This document shows, one piece after another, positions 26,928 through 35,777 of a DNA stretch of 42,387 nucleotides. The translations under genes and the position numbers were made by a program. The DNA is taken from NCBI GenBank assembly GCA_001593685.1, contig LUKI01000017.1, positions 1 through 42,387 on the forward strand, read 5' to 3'. Position 1 is the first letter of the stretch. Each line of letters opens with the position of its first letter. The notes under the pieces are model-generated. The model had not been told where the DNA came from, did not search any database, and saw only the letters and a list, made by a program, of their open reading frames with translations. Source of the DNA: Gammaproteobacteria bacterium F7 (lineage in GTDB: Bacteria > Pseudomonadota > Gammaproteobacteria > Pseudomonadales > IMCC2047).

Positions 26928-27329
26928 TTAGTTTGCTTTTATGCTCTCAATTTCCTTTTTAAGTTTGGCTAGCTGAAGCTCAAAATACTCATCTTGCTTG
27001 GGCTGTATTTTGGTATGCCATTCCTTGAGCCCATAAAATAAAAGGCAAAGAGCTCCTCCACAAATAGCCCCCAGAACGATGTTGAAAAACTTTCTGTCTT
27101 GCATCGCAACATCTATGCGGACTTCGATTATTTTACCTAAGGTGCTTTGTTCTTTTTCTTCAGTGCTTCCGGGCAGCTCTTCGTATTCTTTGACCAAGCT
27201 ATGGATTGTTTTATTTGTGGTAGTGCTATTCCAAACCACAGTTAATCCACTGGTGATAAAAAGAAGCAGACCAAATAAGGCATAGAACTTGTAGATATTG
27301 TCGGTGGGGAGGGGGATCTTTGATTCCAT
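26928..27329 (-). CDS. Two-helix membrane protein, possible third component of the NACHT operon
   Basis: A 133-residue protein with hydrophobic helices at about 13-34 and 82-100, a Glu/Lys-rich segment between them, and a C-terminal Lys/Glu-rich coiled-coil-like tail. No family is recognised. It is 85 bp upstream of the NACHT gene on the same strand and in the same AT-rich block, so it may belong to the same operon. Small two-helix membrane proteins occur in several defence systems as effectors; whether this one does is only inference. Confidence 0.6.
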   Translation of the reverse strand: MESKIPLPTDNIYKFYALFGLLLFITSGLTVVWNSTTTNKTIHSLVKEYEELPGSTEEKEQSTLGKIIEVRIDVAMQDRKFFNIVLGAICGGALCLLFYGLKEWHTKIQPKQDEYFELQLAKLKKEIESIKAN

Positions 27330-27492
27330 TCTTTTGAGTGCCCAATTCCTATGAGTCAGTTTTGTTGTTGGCCTGCTTTGTAACGTATGTTGCGGTGAAG
27401 GGCAATGACAAGAGATAGAAAAACGGATAAAGAGGGGATATAAAGTTGGGGTTGGTAAAAATTAAGCCGTGCATGTGTCGTTTTGGCTTTAT

Positions 27493-28023
27493 TTACTCAG
27501 TCAGTGAATATGCATGCTCCAGGCTATAGATGGGCGGGCCATGTGGGGCTGGCTGACTTGTGTACAAGCCAAACTCGCTAACAACAAAGCAGTGCCGGAG
27601 CTGTTTAGCAGCATGTTCGTGTAAAACGTCAACCGGGGTTTTTGGCTTACACCTTGCCAGGGTGACGTGGGGCTTGAAGCAACGCTTTTCAGGCTCAAAG
27701 CCAACAGAAACCAGTGCCGCCTCGACCTTCGATTGCAGGCTCATTAACTCGGCGTTTTCCTCAATACCAGCCCAGAGTGTCGCACCCCGTCGGGCTGAAC
27801 CGAAGTGTCCGGTGCCGGTTAGACACAACTCGAAGGGGCGCGCGATGATATTTGTTAGTGCTTGTTCGATACCGCTGAATGTCTGCCTGCCGATATAGCA
27901 CAGGGTTAGATGAAACCTGTCTCTTGGAACGATACGTACCCGCGAGCCAGCTACAGGCTGAATAGCCTGAAGTGCTTTGCCTATGGGGTCAGGTATTTTT
28001 ATGGCGACAAAAAGCGCATTCAT
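27493..28023 (-). CDS. thpR: RNA 2',3'-cyclic phosphodiesterase (2H family)
   Basis: A 176-residue 2H phosphoesterase acting on 2',3'-cyclic ends, formerly called 2'-5' RNA ligase. The two catalytic H-x-T motifs are H38-L-T in F-H-L-T-L-C-Y-I-G and H119-V-T in F-K-P-H-V-T-L-A-R. The frame extends upstream to 28119, but M-N-A-L-F-V-A-I at 28023 matches the family start. It lies just outside the AT-rich island and has normal base composition. Confidence 0.92.
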   Translation of the reverse strand: MNALFVAIKIPDPIGKALQAIQPVAGSRVRIVPRDRFHLTLCYIGRQTFSGIEQALTNIIARPFELCLTGTGHFGSARRGATLWAGIEENAELMSLQSKVEAALVSVGFEPEKRCFKPHVTLARCKPKTPVDVLHEHAAKQLRHCFVVSEFGLYTSQPAPHGPPIYSLEHAYSLTE

Positions 28024-28192
28024 TACTTTTAACGCCCCCCTTAGAAGACGTGTTTGATTTGACCTCAGAATAATTTGGATCAGCTTAAAATAATACCGCC
28101 AAAAGCTAATCTTATTCATTAAAGGGCAGAAAATTTAAGAGGTCAGGGTTCTTGGTTTTTTAAGCCGTTGGTTTTAAGCGAGCCCATCGTCG

Positions 28193-28381
28193 CTACAGTG
28201 TTACAACGCAATAAACCAGCCAAGTCGGCACGCTCAAAATTGTGATGAGCGTCCACACCTCAAGTAATGTTGCAAAGCCGGGCAGCTTTTCCAATTTATC
28301 CTTGAGGATTTTTTTATCTAACCAGGCGATGCTGACGATGCCCACTAAGTTCGCTAAAAACAGTTTGGTGACGATATCCAT
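28193..28381 (-). CDS. Small two-helix membrane protein of unknown function
   Basis: A 62-residue protein that begins M-D-I-V-T-K and has two hydrophobic helices (about 5-20 and 40-60) joined by a Lys-rich loop. It is on the same strand as thpR but 169 bp away. No family is recognised. The ATG sits upstream of a good reading frame without a strong ribosome site, so support is moderate. Confidence 0.5.
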   Translation of the reverse strand: MDIVTKLFLANLVGIVSIAWLDKKILKDKLEKLPGFATLLEVWTLITILSVPTWLVYCVVTL

Positions 28382-28446
28382 GCGGTGATCCTAGCGGAAT
28401 AAATCCAGTGGCACAAAGGCTTGCTTTGGCGCTGGGGATAGGAGGC

Positions 28447-28471
28447 TAAGCCCGCTAATCCAGAGCGGGCT
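28447..28471 (-). terminator. Hairpin with weak T-tract downstream of the 64-residue gene
   Basis: AAGCCCGCT and AGCGGGCTT form a 9-bp stem. It lies after the 28518-28712 gene on the minus strand. The following bases are not a clean T run, so termination is uncertain. Confidence 0.5.
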
Positions 28472-28517
28472 TGATTCATGCTATTGAGCCTCTGTTCGTT
28501 GTTGTGTACTAACGGTT

Positions 28518-28712
28518 TTAGGCTCTGAGTAGTTTAATGATCAGGCATTTAATGGCTTTGAACTGCTTGGTGGTCAACTTGTGTTGTACCGCTTCTAGTC
28601 TTGCGAAGTGCTCAGCCTGGTCACGGATATAGTCATTGGTAGCTTTGATCCGGGAGGCGGTTGTTTGCTTTTTTCTTAGTGTGCCAGAGATGTTCGCTTC
28701 GTGAGTGTTCAT
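28518..28712 (-). CDS. Small basic protein of unknown function
   Basis: A 64-residue protein, rich in Lys, Arg and Ala, predicted mostly helical: M-N-T-H-E-A-N at the start, then R-K-K-Q-T-T-A-S-R and a C-terminal K-Q-F-K-A-I-K-C-L-I-I-K-L-L. It has no membrane helix and no recognised family. The hairpin downstream supports it as a real transcription unit. Confidence 0.5.
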   Translation of the reverse strand: MNTHEANISGTLRKKQTTASRIKATNDYIRDQAEHFARLEAVQHKLTTKQFKAIKCLIIKLLRA

Positions 28713-29050
28713 GAGTTTTGATCCTCTGCGTGTCAGACCTCGAAGCTCGGCCCTCCCTGTGTGATCACTTTACTCATTAACAACCACTTGGTTGTTGGCA
28801 CTTCCCTGTGAGACGGGGAGTCTTCGTATGAATAGTCAGTGCCTTGTATAACTAGCTATAGGACATTTAATCCTGTTGCGACTGAACGGAGGCTGAATAA
28901 GCTGGATTTTCTTGGCTTAAAGTCGTGGGGTAGGGCTAATGGGGCGGAGGTTTGCTTAAACAGGCTTGAGCTGGGTGCTGAAAATCTGTTCGTTATTATG
29001 TTGTAGAAGGTTCATAATTTAAGACCCGTCCACATTAAAAGGGCCGGTCT
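28713..29050. other. 338-bp gap without a recognised gene
   Basis: No tRNA, terminator or long open frame is seen. It contains an inverted repeat, AACAACCA with TGGTTGTT (about 28779-28797), which could be a regulator site or a weak hairpin. It separates divergent genes, so it probably holds two promoters. Confidence 0.4.
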
Positions 29051-29998
29051 ATGTCTAATCCTCTCTCTTCACTTTTCAGTGTGCTAAAGGTCTTTTTGCC
29101 CATTTTTCTGTTTTTTATGGTGGTGGGTGCGGTGGCCGGTTTTAGTCATCGCCTAGACACGGTTCAAGACTATCTGATTGCTGAAGCGGATGTCCGCTTA
29201 CAAGGTGAGCGCTATGTTTTTCAGTTCACCTGTGACGCAAATAACAGCGTGTATGTGTATTCAGTGGATGAGAACAAGGGCAAATACCTGGCTGATTTAT
29301 CGGTGCTGCTGGCTTTAAAGGAGACGGAGTTGGAGCTGCCAGCTGAGCGCCTTGAGGAGTACCGGAATCTTATTAGCGCTTTGCTCGGCGGGGCGGTTGG
29401 CGGAGTGAATTTAAAGTCAGTCCTGAAAAAACCGGCGGCAGGCTGGTCCTGGAAGTGGGTTAAAAAGACAATCATCGGCGTTGTGGGTTCTGTGTCTGGC
29501 TATTCTGCCGGCTATTACCTGGGGGCTCGGTACGATACGGGCTGTGAGTCGTCGCTTGTTGCCTCGGCATTAAATGATGAAGAGGTCATGTTTAATGTGG
29601 AGTACGCGCAGTTGGTTGTGGGCCTGTTACAGCTGAAAAACTTGCAAGGCGCGGCGTTATCGCAAACGGGTAATGCCATTTACGAATGGGATAAGGCCCC
29701 TGCATTTATGTGTTCGCCGCCACTGTTGGCTGCAAAGGAGCAAGTCGATGTGTTGGTGGAAGAGGATTTCAAAGACCTGCGCTCCGAGGAGTTTCTGTTA
29801 ATAGACCGGGTGACGGCAATGCATAACAAAATCGCCAGCACGGCTGCGTATAAAACGCTGACGGATGCACAGACCTATAAACATGCTGAGCAGTTTGATC
29901 AGTTCGAGGATTCGGACTCGGCCGTTGGTGAGCGCATCCGCGAAAGCCGCCAAAAGTGGGATCAGGCCTGTGAGGTGGTTGGGCAGATGGTTTTCTGA
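29051..29998 (+). CDS. Membrane-anchored protein of unknown function
   Basis: A 315-residue protein. A hydrophobic helix near residues 12-31 anchors the N-terminus. A beta-rich stretch (Y-V-F-Q-F-T-C-D-A-N-N-S-V-Y-V-Y) follows, then a Gly-rich hydrophobic segment at about 138-158 (I-I-G-V-V-G-S-V-S-G-Y-S-A-G), and a mostly helical, acidic C-terminal half with cysteines. No family is recognised. It is convergent with kbl and stands alone. Its GC is normal. The start is the first ATG after GGGCCGGTCT; no strong ribosome site is visible. Confidence 0.7.
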   Translation: MSNPLSSLFSVLKVFLPIFLFFMVVGAVAGFSHRLDTVQDYLIAEADVRLQGERYVFQFTCDANNSVYVYSVDENKGKYLADLSVLLALKETELELPAERLEEYRNLISALLGGAVGGVNLKSVLKKPAAGWSWKWVKKTIIGVVGSVSGYSAGYYLGARYDTGCESSLVASALNDEEVMFNVEYAQLVVGLLQLKNLQGAALSQTGNAIYEWDKAPAFMCSPPLLAAKEQVDVLVEEDFKDLRSEEFLLIDRVTAMHNKIASTAAYKTLTDAQTYKHAEQFDQFEDSDSAVGERIRESRQKWDQACEVVGQMVF

Positions 29999-30018
29999 GT
30001 TTATCGTCGGTCTAATCA

Positions 30019-31206
30019 TTAAAGTTGAAGTTGCTGTTTTGTTTTACTAAATGCCTCCAGAGCAAACTCAAGATCATTGCGGGTAAAAGCCGAGGACATT
30101 TGAGTGCGAATCCGCGCCTTTCCTTCCGGCACGACGGGATAGTAGAAAGCCGTTACATAAACACCCTGTTCCATCATTGCGTTGGCAAATTCTGCCGCTT
30201 TAACCGCGTCATAAATCATGATGGGTACAATGGGGTGTTCGCCGGGTTGCAGGCTAAACCCAAGTCGTTCCATTTCAGCACGAAAATAGCGGCTGTTTTG
30301 GTGTAGTTTGTCACGTAAGTCATTGGACAAAACCAGTTCCAGTGCCTTGATTGCGCCGACCACCATTGATGGCGCCAGCGAGTTGGAAAACAGATAAGGC
30401 CGCGAGCGCTGTCTTAAGAGGTCGACGATTTCTTTGCGGGCGCTGGTAAATCCACCACTGGCTCCTCCCAGAGCCTTACCCAGCGTGCCAGTGATAATAT
30501 CCACTTGGCTCATGCAGTTTCTGTATTCGTGGGTACCGCGGCCCCGTGCGCCCATAAAGCCGGTTGCATGGGCATCATCACAATGAACCAGAGCGTTGTA
30601 TTGCTGCGCCAGTGCGCAAATTTCATCCAGACGTGCGATAAAACCATCCATGGAGAAAACGCCATCGGTGCTGATTAACTTAAACCGCGCACTTCTGCGG
30701 TCTGCTTCCTTGAGCTGTGCTTCAAGGTCATCCATATCATTATTGCGGTAACGATAACGTTGCGCTTTACACAGGCGAATACCGTCAATGATGCTGGCAT
30801 GGTTAAGCTGGTCTGAGATCACCGCATCCTGTTCATTTAACAGGGTTTCAAACAACCCGCCATTGGCATCAAAACAGGATGAATAGAGCAGGGTGTCTTC
30901 CATACCCAGAAAACGGGAGAGTTTATTTTCCAGCACGCGATGGATGGATTGAGTACCGCAAATAAATCGGACCGAAGCCAGACCATAGCCCCATTCCTCA
31001 AGCCCCTGTTGAGCTGCCGCCTTAATGTCTGGATGCTGCGCCAAGCCCAGGTAGTTGTTGGCACACAGGTTCAATAATTCCCGGCCGTCGCTAACCCCAA
31101 TATGGCTGCCCTGTGGTGTGGTGATTTTACGCTCATGTTTATATAGACCGGCGGAACGAATGGCTTCAAGCTCGCTAATAAGGTGCTGTTTGATAGGGTC
31201 GTACAT
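30019..31206 (-). CDS. kbl: Glycine C-acetyltransferase (2-amino-3-ketobutyrate CoA ligase)
   Basis: A PLP enzyme of 395 residues that splits 2-amino-3-ketobutyrate with CoA into glycine and acetyl-CoA. Key segments: N-N-Y-L-G-L-A near residue 50, [10 protein letters not shown] near 205, and the PLP-lysine loop [12 protein letters not shown]. It is 25 bp downstream of tdh, whose product is its substrate; the two form a threonine-degradation operon. The ATG has an AGAGGAAG ribosome site. Confidence 0.96.
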   Translation of the reverse strand: MYDPIKQHLISELEAIRSAGLYKHERKITTPQGSHIGVSDGRELLNLCANNYLGLAQHPDIKAAAQQGLEEWGYGLASVRFICGTQSIHRVLENKLSRFLGMEDTLLYSSCFDANGGLFETLLNEQDAVISDQLNHASIIDGIRLCKAQRYRYRNNDMDDLEAQLKEADRRSARFKLISTDGVFSMDGFIARLDEICALAQQYNALVHCDDAHATGFMGARGRGTHEYRNCMSQVDIITGTLGKALGGASGGFTSARKEIVDLLRQRSRPYLFSNSLAPSMVVGAIKALELVLSNDLRDKLHQNSRYFRAEMERLGFSLQPGEHPIVPIMIYDAVKAAEFANAMMEQGVYVTAFYYPVVPEGKARIRTQMSSAFTRNDLEFALEAFSKTKQQLQL

Positions 31207-31231
31207 GATGACTTCCTCTCTTTAAAAGGTC

Positions 31232-32257
31232 TCATGCCCAGTTCAGTATAACTTTGCCTGCTTGTCCGGCGCGCATTGCCTCAAAGCCTTTCTCGTATTC
31301 TGAGTAATGCAAACGGTGGGTAATGACGGGGGAAATATCGAGGCCAGACTCAACAAAAACAGACATTTTGTACCAGCTTTCATACATCTCCCGGCCATAG
31401 ATCCCCTTAATGGTTAACATATTGAATATGACCACAGTCCAGTCGATGGCGATGTCCTGCTCTGGTATTCCGAGCATGGCAATTTTGCCGCCGTGGCACA
31501 TATTCTCGAGCAAGTCGTTTAAGCCCTCTGGGCTGCCGGACATTTCCAGCCCCACATCAAAGCCTTCATGCATATTCAGCTGATGCTGGATGTCACCTAC
31601 TTTTTTAGAACGAACATCAACGGCGCAGGTCGCGCCTAATGATTCTGCCAGCGCCAGACGATCGGGGTTTATATCGGTGATAACAATATGACGCGCACCG
31701 GCATGACGGCATACTGCGGCGGCCATTAAACCGATGGGGCCTGCACCGGTAATAAGGACGTCTTCGCCGACCAAATCGTATTTAAGCGCGGTATGCACGG
31801 CATTGCCGAAGGGGTCGAAAAGGGCTGCAATATCCAGGTCAATGCCGGGACGGTGCTCCCAGACATTGGACATGGGTAAGGCAATGTATTCGGCAAAGGC
31901 CCCGGGAGCGCTTACACCAATGCCTCGGGTATGTGCACAAAGGTGACGGCGGCCAGCCATGCAATTTCGACAGCGTCCGCACACAATGTGGCCTTCGCCA
32001 GAGACAAGCTGCCCCACCTTAAAATCGAGCACATTGCTGCCAATATCGACAATTTCACCCACAAACTCATGGCCAATGACCAACGGTACGGGCAGGGTGC
32101 GTTGTGCCCATGCATCCCAATTATAAATGTGCAGATCAGTGCCACAGATGGCGGTACGTAGGACGCGTACCAGTACGTCGTTAATACCTATTTCCGGTAT
32201 GGGAACTTCCTGCAACCATAACCCGGGCAGAGCCTGTGCTTTTACCAGCGCTTTCAT
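31232..32257 (-). CDS. tdh: L-threonine 3-dehydrogenase
   Basis: A zinc-dependent MDR-type dehydrogenase of 341 residues that oxidises threonine to 2-amino-3-ketobutyrate with NAD+. Catalytic zinc ligands include C in I-C-G-T-D-L-H-I-Y and H in G-H-E-F-V-G-E. Structural zinc cysteines are C-G-R-C-R-N-C with a fourth cysteine eight residues on. The NAD Rossmann motif is G-A-G-P-I-G-L-M. It is the first gene of the tdh-kbl operon; about 250 bp of promoter region separates it from the divergent MATE gene. Confidence 0.96.
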   Translation of the reverse strand: MKALVKAQALPGLWLQEVPIPEIGINDVLVRVLRTAICGTDLHIYNWDAWAQRTLPVPLVIGHEFVGEIVDIGSNVLDFKVGQLVSGEGHIVCGRCRNCMAGRRHLCAHTRGIGVSAPGAFAEYIALPMSNVWEHRPGIDLDIAALFDPFGNAVHTALKYDLVGEDVLITGAGPIGLMAAAVCRHAGARHIVITDINPDRLALAESLGATCAVDVRSKKVGDIQHQLNMHEGFDVGLEMSGSPEGLNDLLENMCHGGKIAMLGIPEQDIAIDWTVVIFNMLTIKGIYGREMYESWYKMSVFVESGLDISPVITHRLHYSEYEKGFEAMRAGQAGKVILNWA

Positions 32258-32514
32258 TGTTATTGACTCCTTTAAGCCTGATATCTAATCAGACCGCAGC
32301 GAAGCCTAAATTGATCAAAGTTTCTGTTCCATGCCGGCTAGCTCCGCTGTCGTCTTTCCCTCATGCGTCTGTTTTTAAACTCAACGGGTAATTAGTCAGC
32401 TTTCAGTCTTGTAATAACTGGCGAGATCCGCTGACGTTTAGCTCTGCAATCGGGTACTATTCGATTCCTGCACACTGCGCAGCTAATTCATAAATATCCC
32501 CGGTGTTTTATTCA

Positions 32515-33906
32515 ATGGATGAAATCAATCAGCCCTTAGCCTCAGCGCGCCAGTCGCTGGTTTCACGCACGCTGGGTGAGTGGCGCACGCTGGCTATTTT
32601 GGGCGGCCCGATACTGGTTGCGCAGGTCGCGCAGATGGCCAATGGTGTTATTGATACGGTGATGGCGGGGCATGCCAGCGCGGAAGACCTGGCAGGTGTA
32701 GGCATCGGCAACAGCTTGTGGATGCCGCTGTTTCTGTTTTTTATGGGCACGCTCGGTGCTCAGCAGCCAATTATTTCCGGTTACAACGGCGCGCGTAGCT
32801 TTGAAAAGATGATTCCCACCGTTTGGCAGGGCATTTATCTGGCGGGCATTGGCGCGCTCATCATGATCCTGCTACTGACGAACGTGCATCCCGTGTTGGC
32901 TTTGTTGAATCTGGAGTCGAATACAGCGCGTATTTCGCAAGGCTATTTGGATGCCTTTGCCTGGGGCGTGCCAGCAATGTTGTTGATTGCCGCATTGCGT
33001 GGTTTGACCGATGGCATGGGGCATACCCGTGTGATTATGGCGTTTTCGTTGCTGGCGACACTGATTAACTTACCGCTTAACTATATTTTTATTTTCGGAA
33101 AGTTTGGTGTGCCTGCCATAGGCGGTATTGGCTGCGGTTGGGCGACGGCTTTGTCCAACAGCATTGCGGCCATCGCGTTGCTGGTTTATTTAAATCGCAG
33201 TCAGCTGTTTAAGCAGATGCATTTGCTTCAGGGCTGGGTGAAGCCCGAGGCTGAAAAACTACGCTATATTCTGAAAGTTGGTTTGCCCATTGGTTTTACC
33301 ATTTTCGTGGAAGTCAGTTTGTTTTCGGTGGTCGCGCTTTTTCTGGCGTCACTGGGACCGGTTGTGGTGGCGGGGCATCAAATTGCGTTAAACGTCGTCT
33401 CGTTGATGTTCATGTTGCCGCTGAGTATTGGCATGGCATTGACCCTGCGGGTGAGTTTTTTGATGGGGGCAGAAGCGCCCGATACAGCGCGCCTGATTGC
33501 GCGTAGTTCACTGATCTTTGCGGTGGCCCTCTCGTTGATTTACGCGACGCTACTGCTGGTTTTTTCGGCCGAAGTTGCGGCGCTTTATACTAATGAAATA
33601 GATGTGCGAGCGGTTGCCACTCAGTTGCTGGGGGTTGCTGCGTTTTTCCAGGTTGCGGATGTCATTCAGGTAACCTGCATCAGCGCATTACGAGGCTATA
33701 AGGACACCCGTATTCCGATGTTTTTAGTGCTGTTCTCTTTTTGGGGTGTGGGCTTAACGTCGGGTTATATGTTGACCTTCACCGATTGGTTGTTGCCCGC
33801 TATGGGCGCGAAGGGCTTCTGGATAGGGCTCACAGCCGGACTAACTTCAGCCAGCATCCTATTGATTTTACGGTTATTTCTGTTCCAGCCAAGACAGGAA
33901 TTATAG
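32515..33906 (+). CDS. MATE family multidrug efflux transporter
   Basis: An inner-membrane protein of 463 residues with about twelve hydrophobic segments and the family's N-terminal motif, G-P-I-L-V-A-Q-V-A-Q-M-A-N-G-V-I-D-T-V-M-A-G-H. It resembles NorM-type cation-coupled drug exporters. The frame also allows a GTG four codons upstream at 32503; neither start has a strong ribosome site. It is divergent from tdh. The transported substrate cannot be read from sequence. Confidence 0.93.
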   Translation: MDEINQPLASARQSLVSRTLGEWRTLAILGGPILVAQVAQMANGVIDTVMAGHASAEDLAGVGIGNSLWMPLFLFFMGTLGAQQPIISGYNGARSFEKMIPTVWQGIYLAGIGALIMILLLTNVHPVLALLNLESNTARISQGYLDAFAWGVPAMLLIAALRGLTDGMGHTRVIMAFSLLATLINLPLNYIFIFGKFGVPAIGGIGCGWATALSNSIAAIALLVYLNRSQLFKQMHLLQGWVKPEAEKLRYILKVGLPIGFTIFVEVSLFSVVALFLASLGPVVVAGHQIALNVVSLMFMLPLSIGMALTLRVSFLMGAEAPDTARLIARSSLIFAVALSLIYATLLLVFSAEVAALYTNEIDVRAVATQLLGVAAFFQVADVIQVTCISALRGYKDTRIPMFLVLFSFWGVGLTSGYMLTFTDWLLPAMGAKGFWIGLTAGLTSASILLILRLFLFQPRQEL

Positions 33907-34022
33907 GGCCGTTGATTATTTAAAGTCGCTAAAACTCATTTGGGTTGAATTATGTCGATGCATTTGTCGTCTAACTGAAAAGAACTTATGCATTAAGCCA
34001 ATTTGCGAGCAGGAGGGGTTTT

Positions 34023-34196
34023 ATGAGCGAAGGCATGGCGATGCTCCTGTTAATCCTGTTTGTTTTCTGTGTGGCGTTACCCTTGTTTGTGATTCCTCAG
34101 ATTCGGCGTGAGAATAAGTGGGATGAAGAGAAAATGATTGATGCTGATAAGGATAAAAAAGCGCGCGATGAGGACAAGATAGCGCGTGATTTTTAG
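34023..34196 (+). CDS. Small single-helix membrane protein
   Basis: A 57-residue protein with an excellent AGGAGGGG ribosome site. One hydrophobic helix (about residues 6-26) is followed by a highly charged tail rich in Asp, Lys and Glu (D-A-D-K-D-K-K-A-R-D-E-D-K). No family is recognised. A terminator follows at 34217, so it is a complete short transcription unit. Confidence 0.75.
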   Translation: MSEGMAMLLLILFVFCVALPLFVIPQIRRENKWDEEKMIDADKDKKARDEDKIARDF

Positions 34197-34216
34197 AATC
34201 ACCAAAGCTTTAAAAG

Positions 34217-34247
34217 GGGCTCCATAAGTTTTTTATGGGGCTTTTTT
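34217..34247 (+). terminator. Rho-independent terminator
   Basis: GCTCCATAA and TTATGGGGC form a stem (one G-U pair) followed by TTTTTT. The stem resembles the one at 35706-35744. Confidence 0.8.
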
Positions 34248-34412
34248 ATGGCACCGATTTATCCGCGAGATATGACCTGTTTGGTGATGGTGCTCATGTT
34301 CTCTTTGTCTCGATCACTAACAATAAAAATCATCTCTGTGTGTAACGAAACAGTCATACGAAGTGGCTAGCATTGCTGGCATCGAGTCATATTGCGTATG
34401 GAGATTTTAAGC

Positions 34413-34766
34413 ATGGAGAAATACAAGTCATTTCAAACTAACTGTCGCTTTAGGGATGATGATCACTTCCCCTATGGCTTTGCACGAAGCGGGGAGTTCA
34501 CCATTGAGCAGGCTAATTTATTAGAGGCGCATGGGCACGCCTATGCCGAGCTCGCAAAAGGGGTGCGCAAACCGGTAACCCAGATGGAAATCGATTTTGT
34601 TGTTTTCTGTCGTGGCGACAAGTATGCAGATAGTGTTCATGAAAGGGTGTGGAAGCGTTACCAGTTCAGTATTTCGGTATATTCACATCGCTATTCTCTG
34701 GCGGGGCTTGAGTCTCGAGGCACTTCTCACGGCACTTCGAGTGCATCGTCGAATGCTGATTACTAA
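34413..34766 (+). CDS. maoP: MaoP-like DUF413 protein
   Basis: A 117-residue protein of the DUF413 family, related to E. coli MaoP, which organises the Ori macrodomain. Shared features: F-P-Y-G-F-A-R-S-G-E-F-T-I near residue 20, L-L-E-A-H-G-H-A-Y near 36, P-V-T-Q-M-E near 53, and F-C-R-G near 65. The Ser/Gly-rich tail (after about residue 100) differs from E. coli. The ATG at 34413 has a GGAG ribosome site; an upstream in-frame TTG is not needed. No maoS-like site was searched for. Confidence 0.85.
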   Translation: MEKYKSFQTNCRFRDDDHFPYGFARSGEFTIEQANLLEAHGHAYAELAKGVRKPVTQMEIDFVVFCRGDKYADSVHERVWKRYQFSISVYSHRYSLAGLESRGTSHGTSSASSNADY

Positions 34767-34832
34767 GGAAAAATGCCGCAGCAAAAGCCAGAGAAAAAGC
34801 CTAAAAGCCTGTTTTGTCTGGATAGGTATTGA

Positions 34833-35126
34833 GTGAAAAAGAAAATAAAGCACTGCCTGCTATTAGGAACTGCCTGGTTTTTGCTGGTCATCGGACTGGT
34901 TCTATTTATCTCGCCGATTCCGATTGGCATCTTTTTTATTGCCGTGGGTGTGTCGCTATTAACCTATTCCAGCGAAGCAGTTCAACAGCGAGTTCATGAC
35001 TACCGCGTGCGTCATCACAAACTGAATCAGCAGTTGTTGTGGATAGAAAAAAAATTAGATCGACGCATAAAGTTTATTAGCCATTCACTGAGTAAAACGC
35101 GACCCGTTGACAATCAAATAAAATAA
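34833..35126 (+). CDS. Small membrane protein, PGPGW-like
   Basis: A 97-residue protein with two hydrophobic helices (about 8-28 and 30-45) around a S-P-I-P-I-G turn, followed by a basic cytoplasmic tail. The layout is like small PGPGW-type transmembrane proteins, but the diagnostic residues are only partly kept. The start is a GTG, 66 bp after maoP. Confidence 0.6.
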   Translation: MKKKIKHCLLLGTAWFLLVIGLVLFISPIPIGIFFIAVGVSLLTYSSEAVQQRVHDYRVRHHKLNQQLLWIEKKLDRRIKFISHSLSKTRPVDNQIK

Positions 35127-35149
35127 ATGAAAAGGCTATTCAGTCCTGT

Positions 35150-35575
35150 GTCCGGATAAGTAACTGAGGCCGTGGCAAGCATAACAATGTAGATTTTTTC
35201 ATCCTGTGAGTCTTTAGAGCTACCGACAGCTTCTACTTTCTCTTTGATGTAGCGGTTGCGGGATTCGGAGAGTTTTTTGATTTCCTCCTTTAGCTGAGTA
35301 CGCGCTTGTTTTGCTCGGTAACGTAAGCATTTGTTCTACTGGCGACATGATCTGCGGACTGACAGGCACTTCTTTTCCGCCGAGCTCAAAGCGGCCAATG
35401 GTAATGGCCTCACTTCTCGGAGTAAGTTATTTTTTCCAATTTTAGTTAGGTTAAAGGTATCACGGCGGACGAGAGCTGACGGTGACAATTGTTTTCGTAA
35501 CTTCGCTTGATGCTGAAGTTCGTGAGGTCTTTTTCCTAGAGCCTCTCTCAACCAGAGTACAACCGATATTATGAT
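35150..35575 (-). pseudogene. Decayed gene, possibly a von Willebrand factor A protein C-terminus
   Basis: No single frame is open, but the minus-strand pieces in different frames resemble parts of one protein: R-F-E-L-G-G-K-E-V-P-V-S-P (about 35370-35400) and later L-K-E-E-I-K-K-L-S-E-S-R-N-R-Y-I-K-E-K (about 35240-35300). Such Glu/Lys/Arg-rich ends occur in VWA-type proteins. The frame breaks mean it is a fossil. The family call is weak; the decay itself is clear. Confidence 0.35.
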
Positions 35576-35705
35576 GCTCTAGTGCCGCTGGTGGTGCTGT
35601 GGCTAATGCACCAGACTGTATTTGATGAGCTAATCAGCCGAAATTTGACAGCTGTTTAATCCGGAGACTGTTTTCAACACTGATTCCAATAGGTTTATCT
35701 ACCCC

Positions 35706-35744
35706 AAAAAAAGGGCTCCATAAAATACCGTTATGGAGCCCTTT
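35706..35744 (-). terminator. Rho-independent terminator after the second PEP-CTERM gene
   Basis: AAGGGCTCCATAA at 35711-35723 pairs perfectly with TTATGGAGCCCTT at 35731-35743. On the minus strand a run of T follows. Confidence 0.9.
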
Positions 35745-35777
35745 GAGTATAACGCAAAAGCTTTTTATTTAGCGTTG

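Noticed and set aside
28779-28797. AACAACCA/TGGTTGTT hairpin as a terminator
   Set aside because: The stem is weak and has no T run in either direction.
35336-35551. 71-residue minus-strand frame as a real gene
   Set aside because: It covers only part of the fossil region and shifts frame relative to the other matching pieces.
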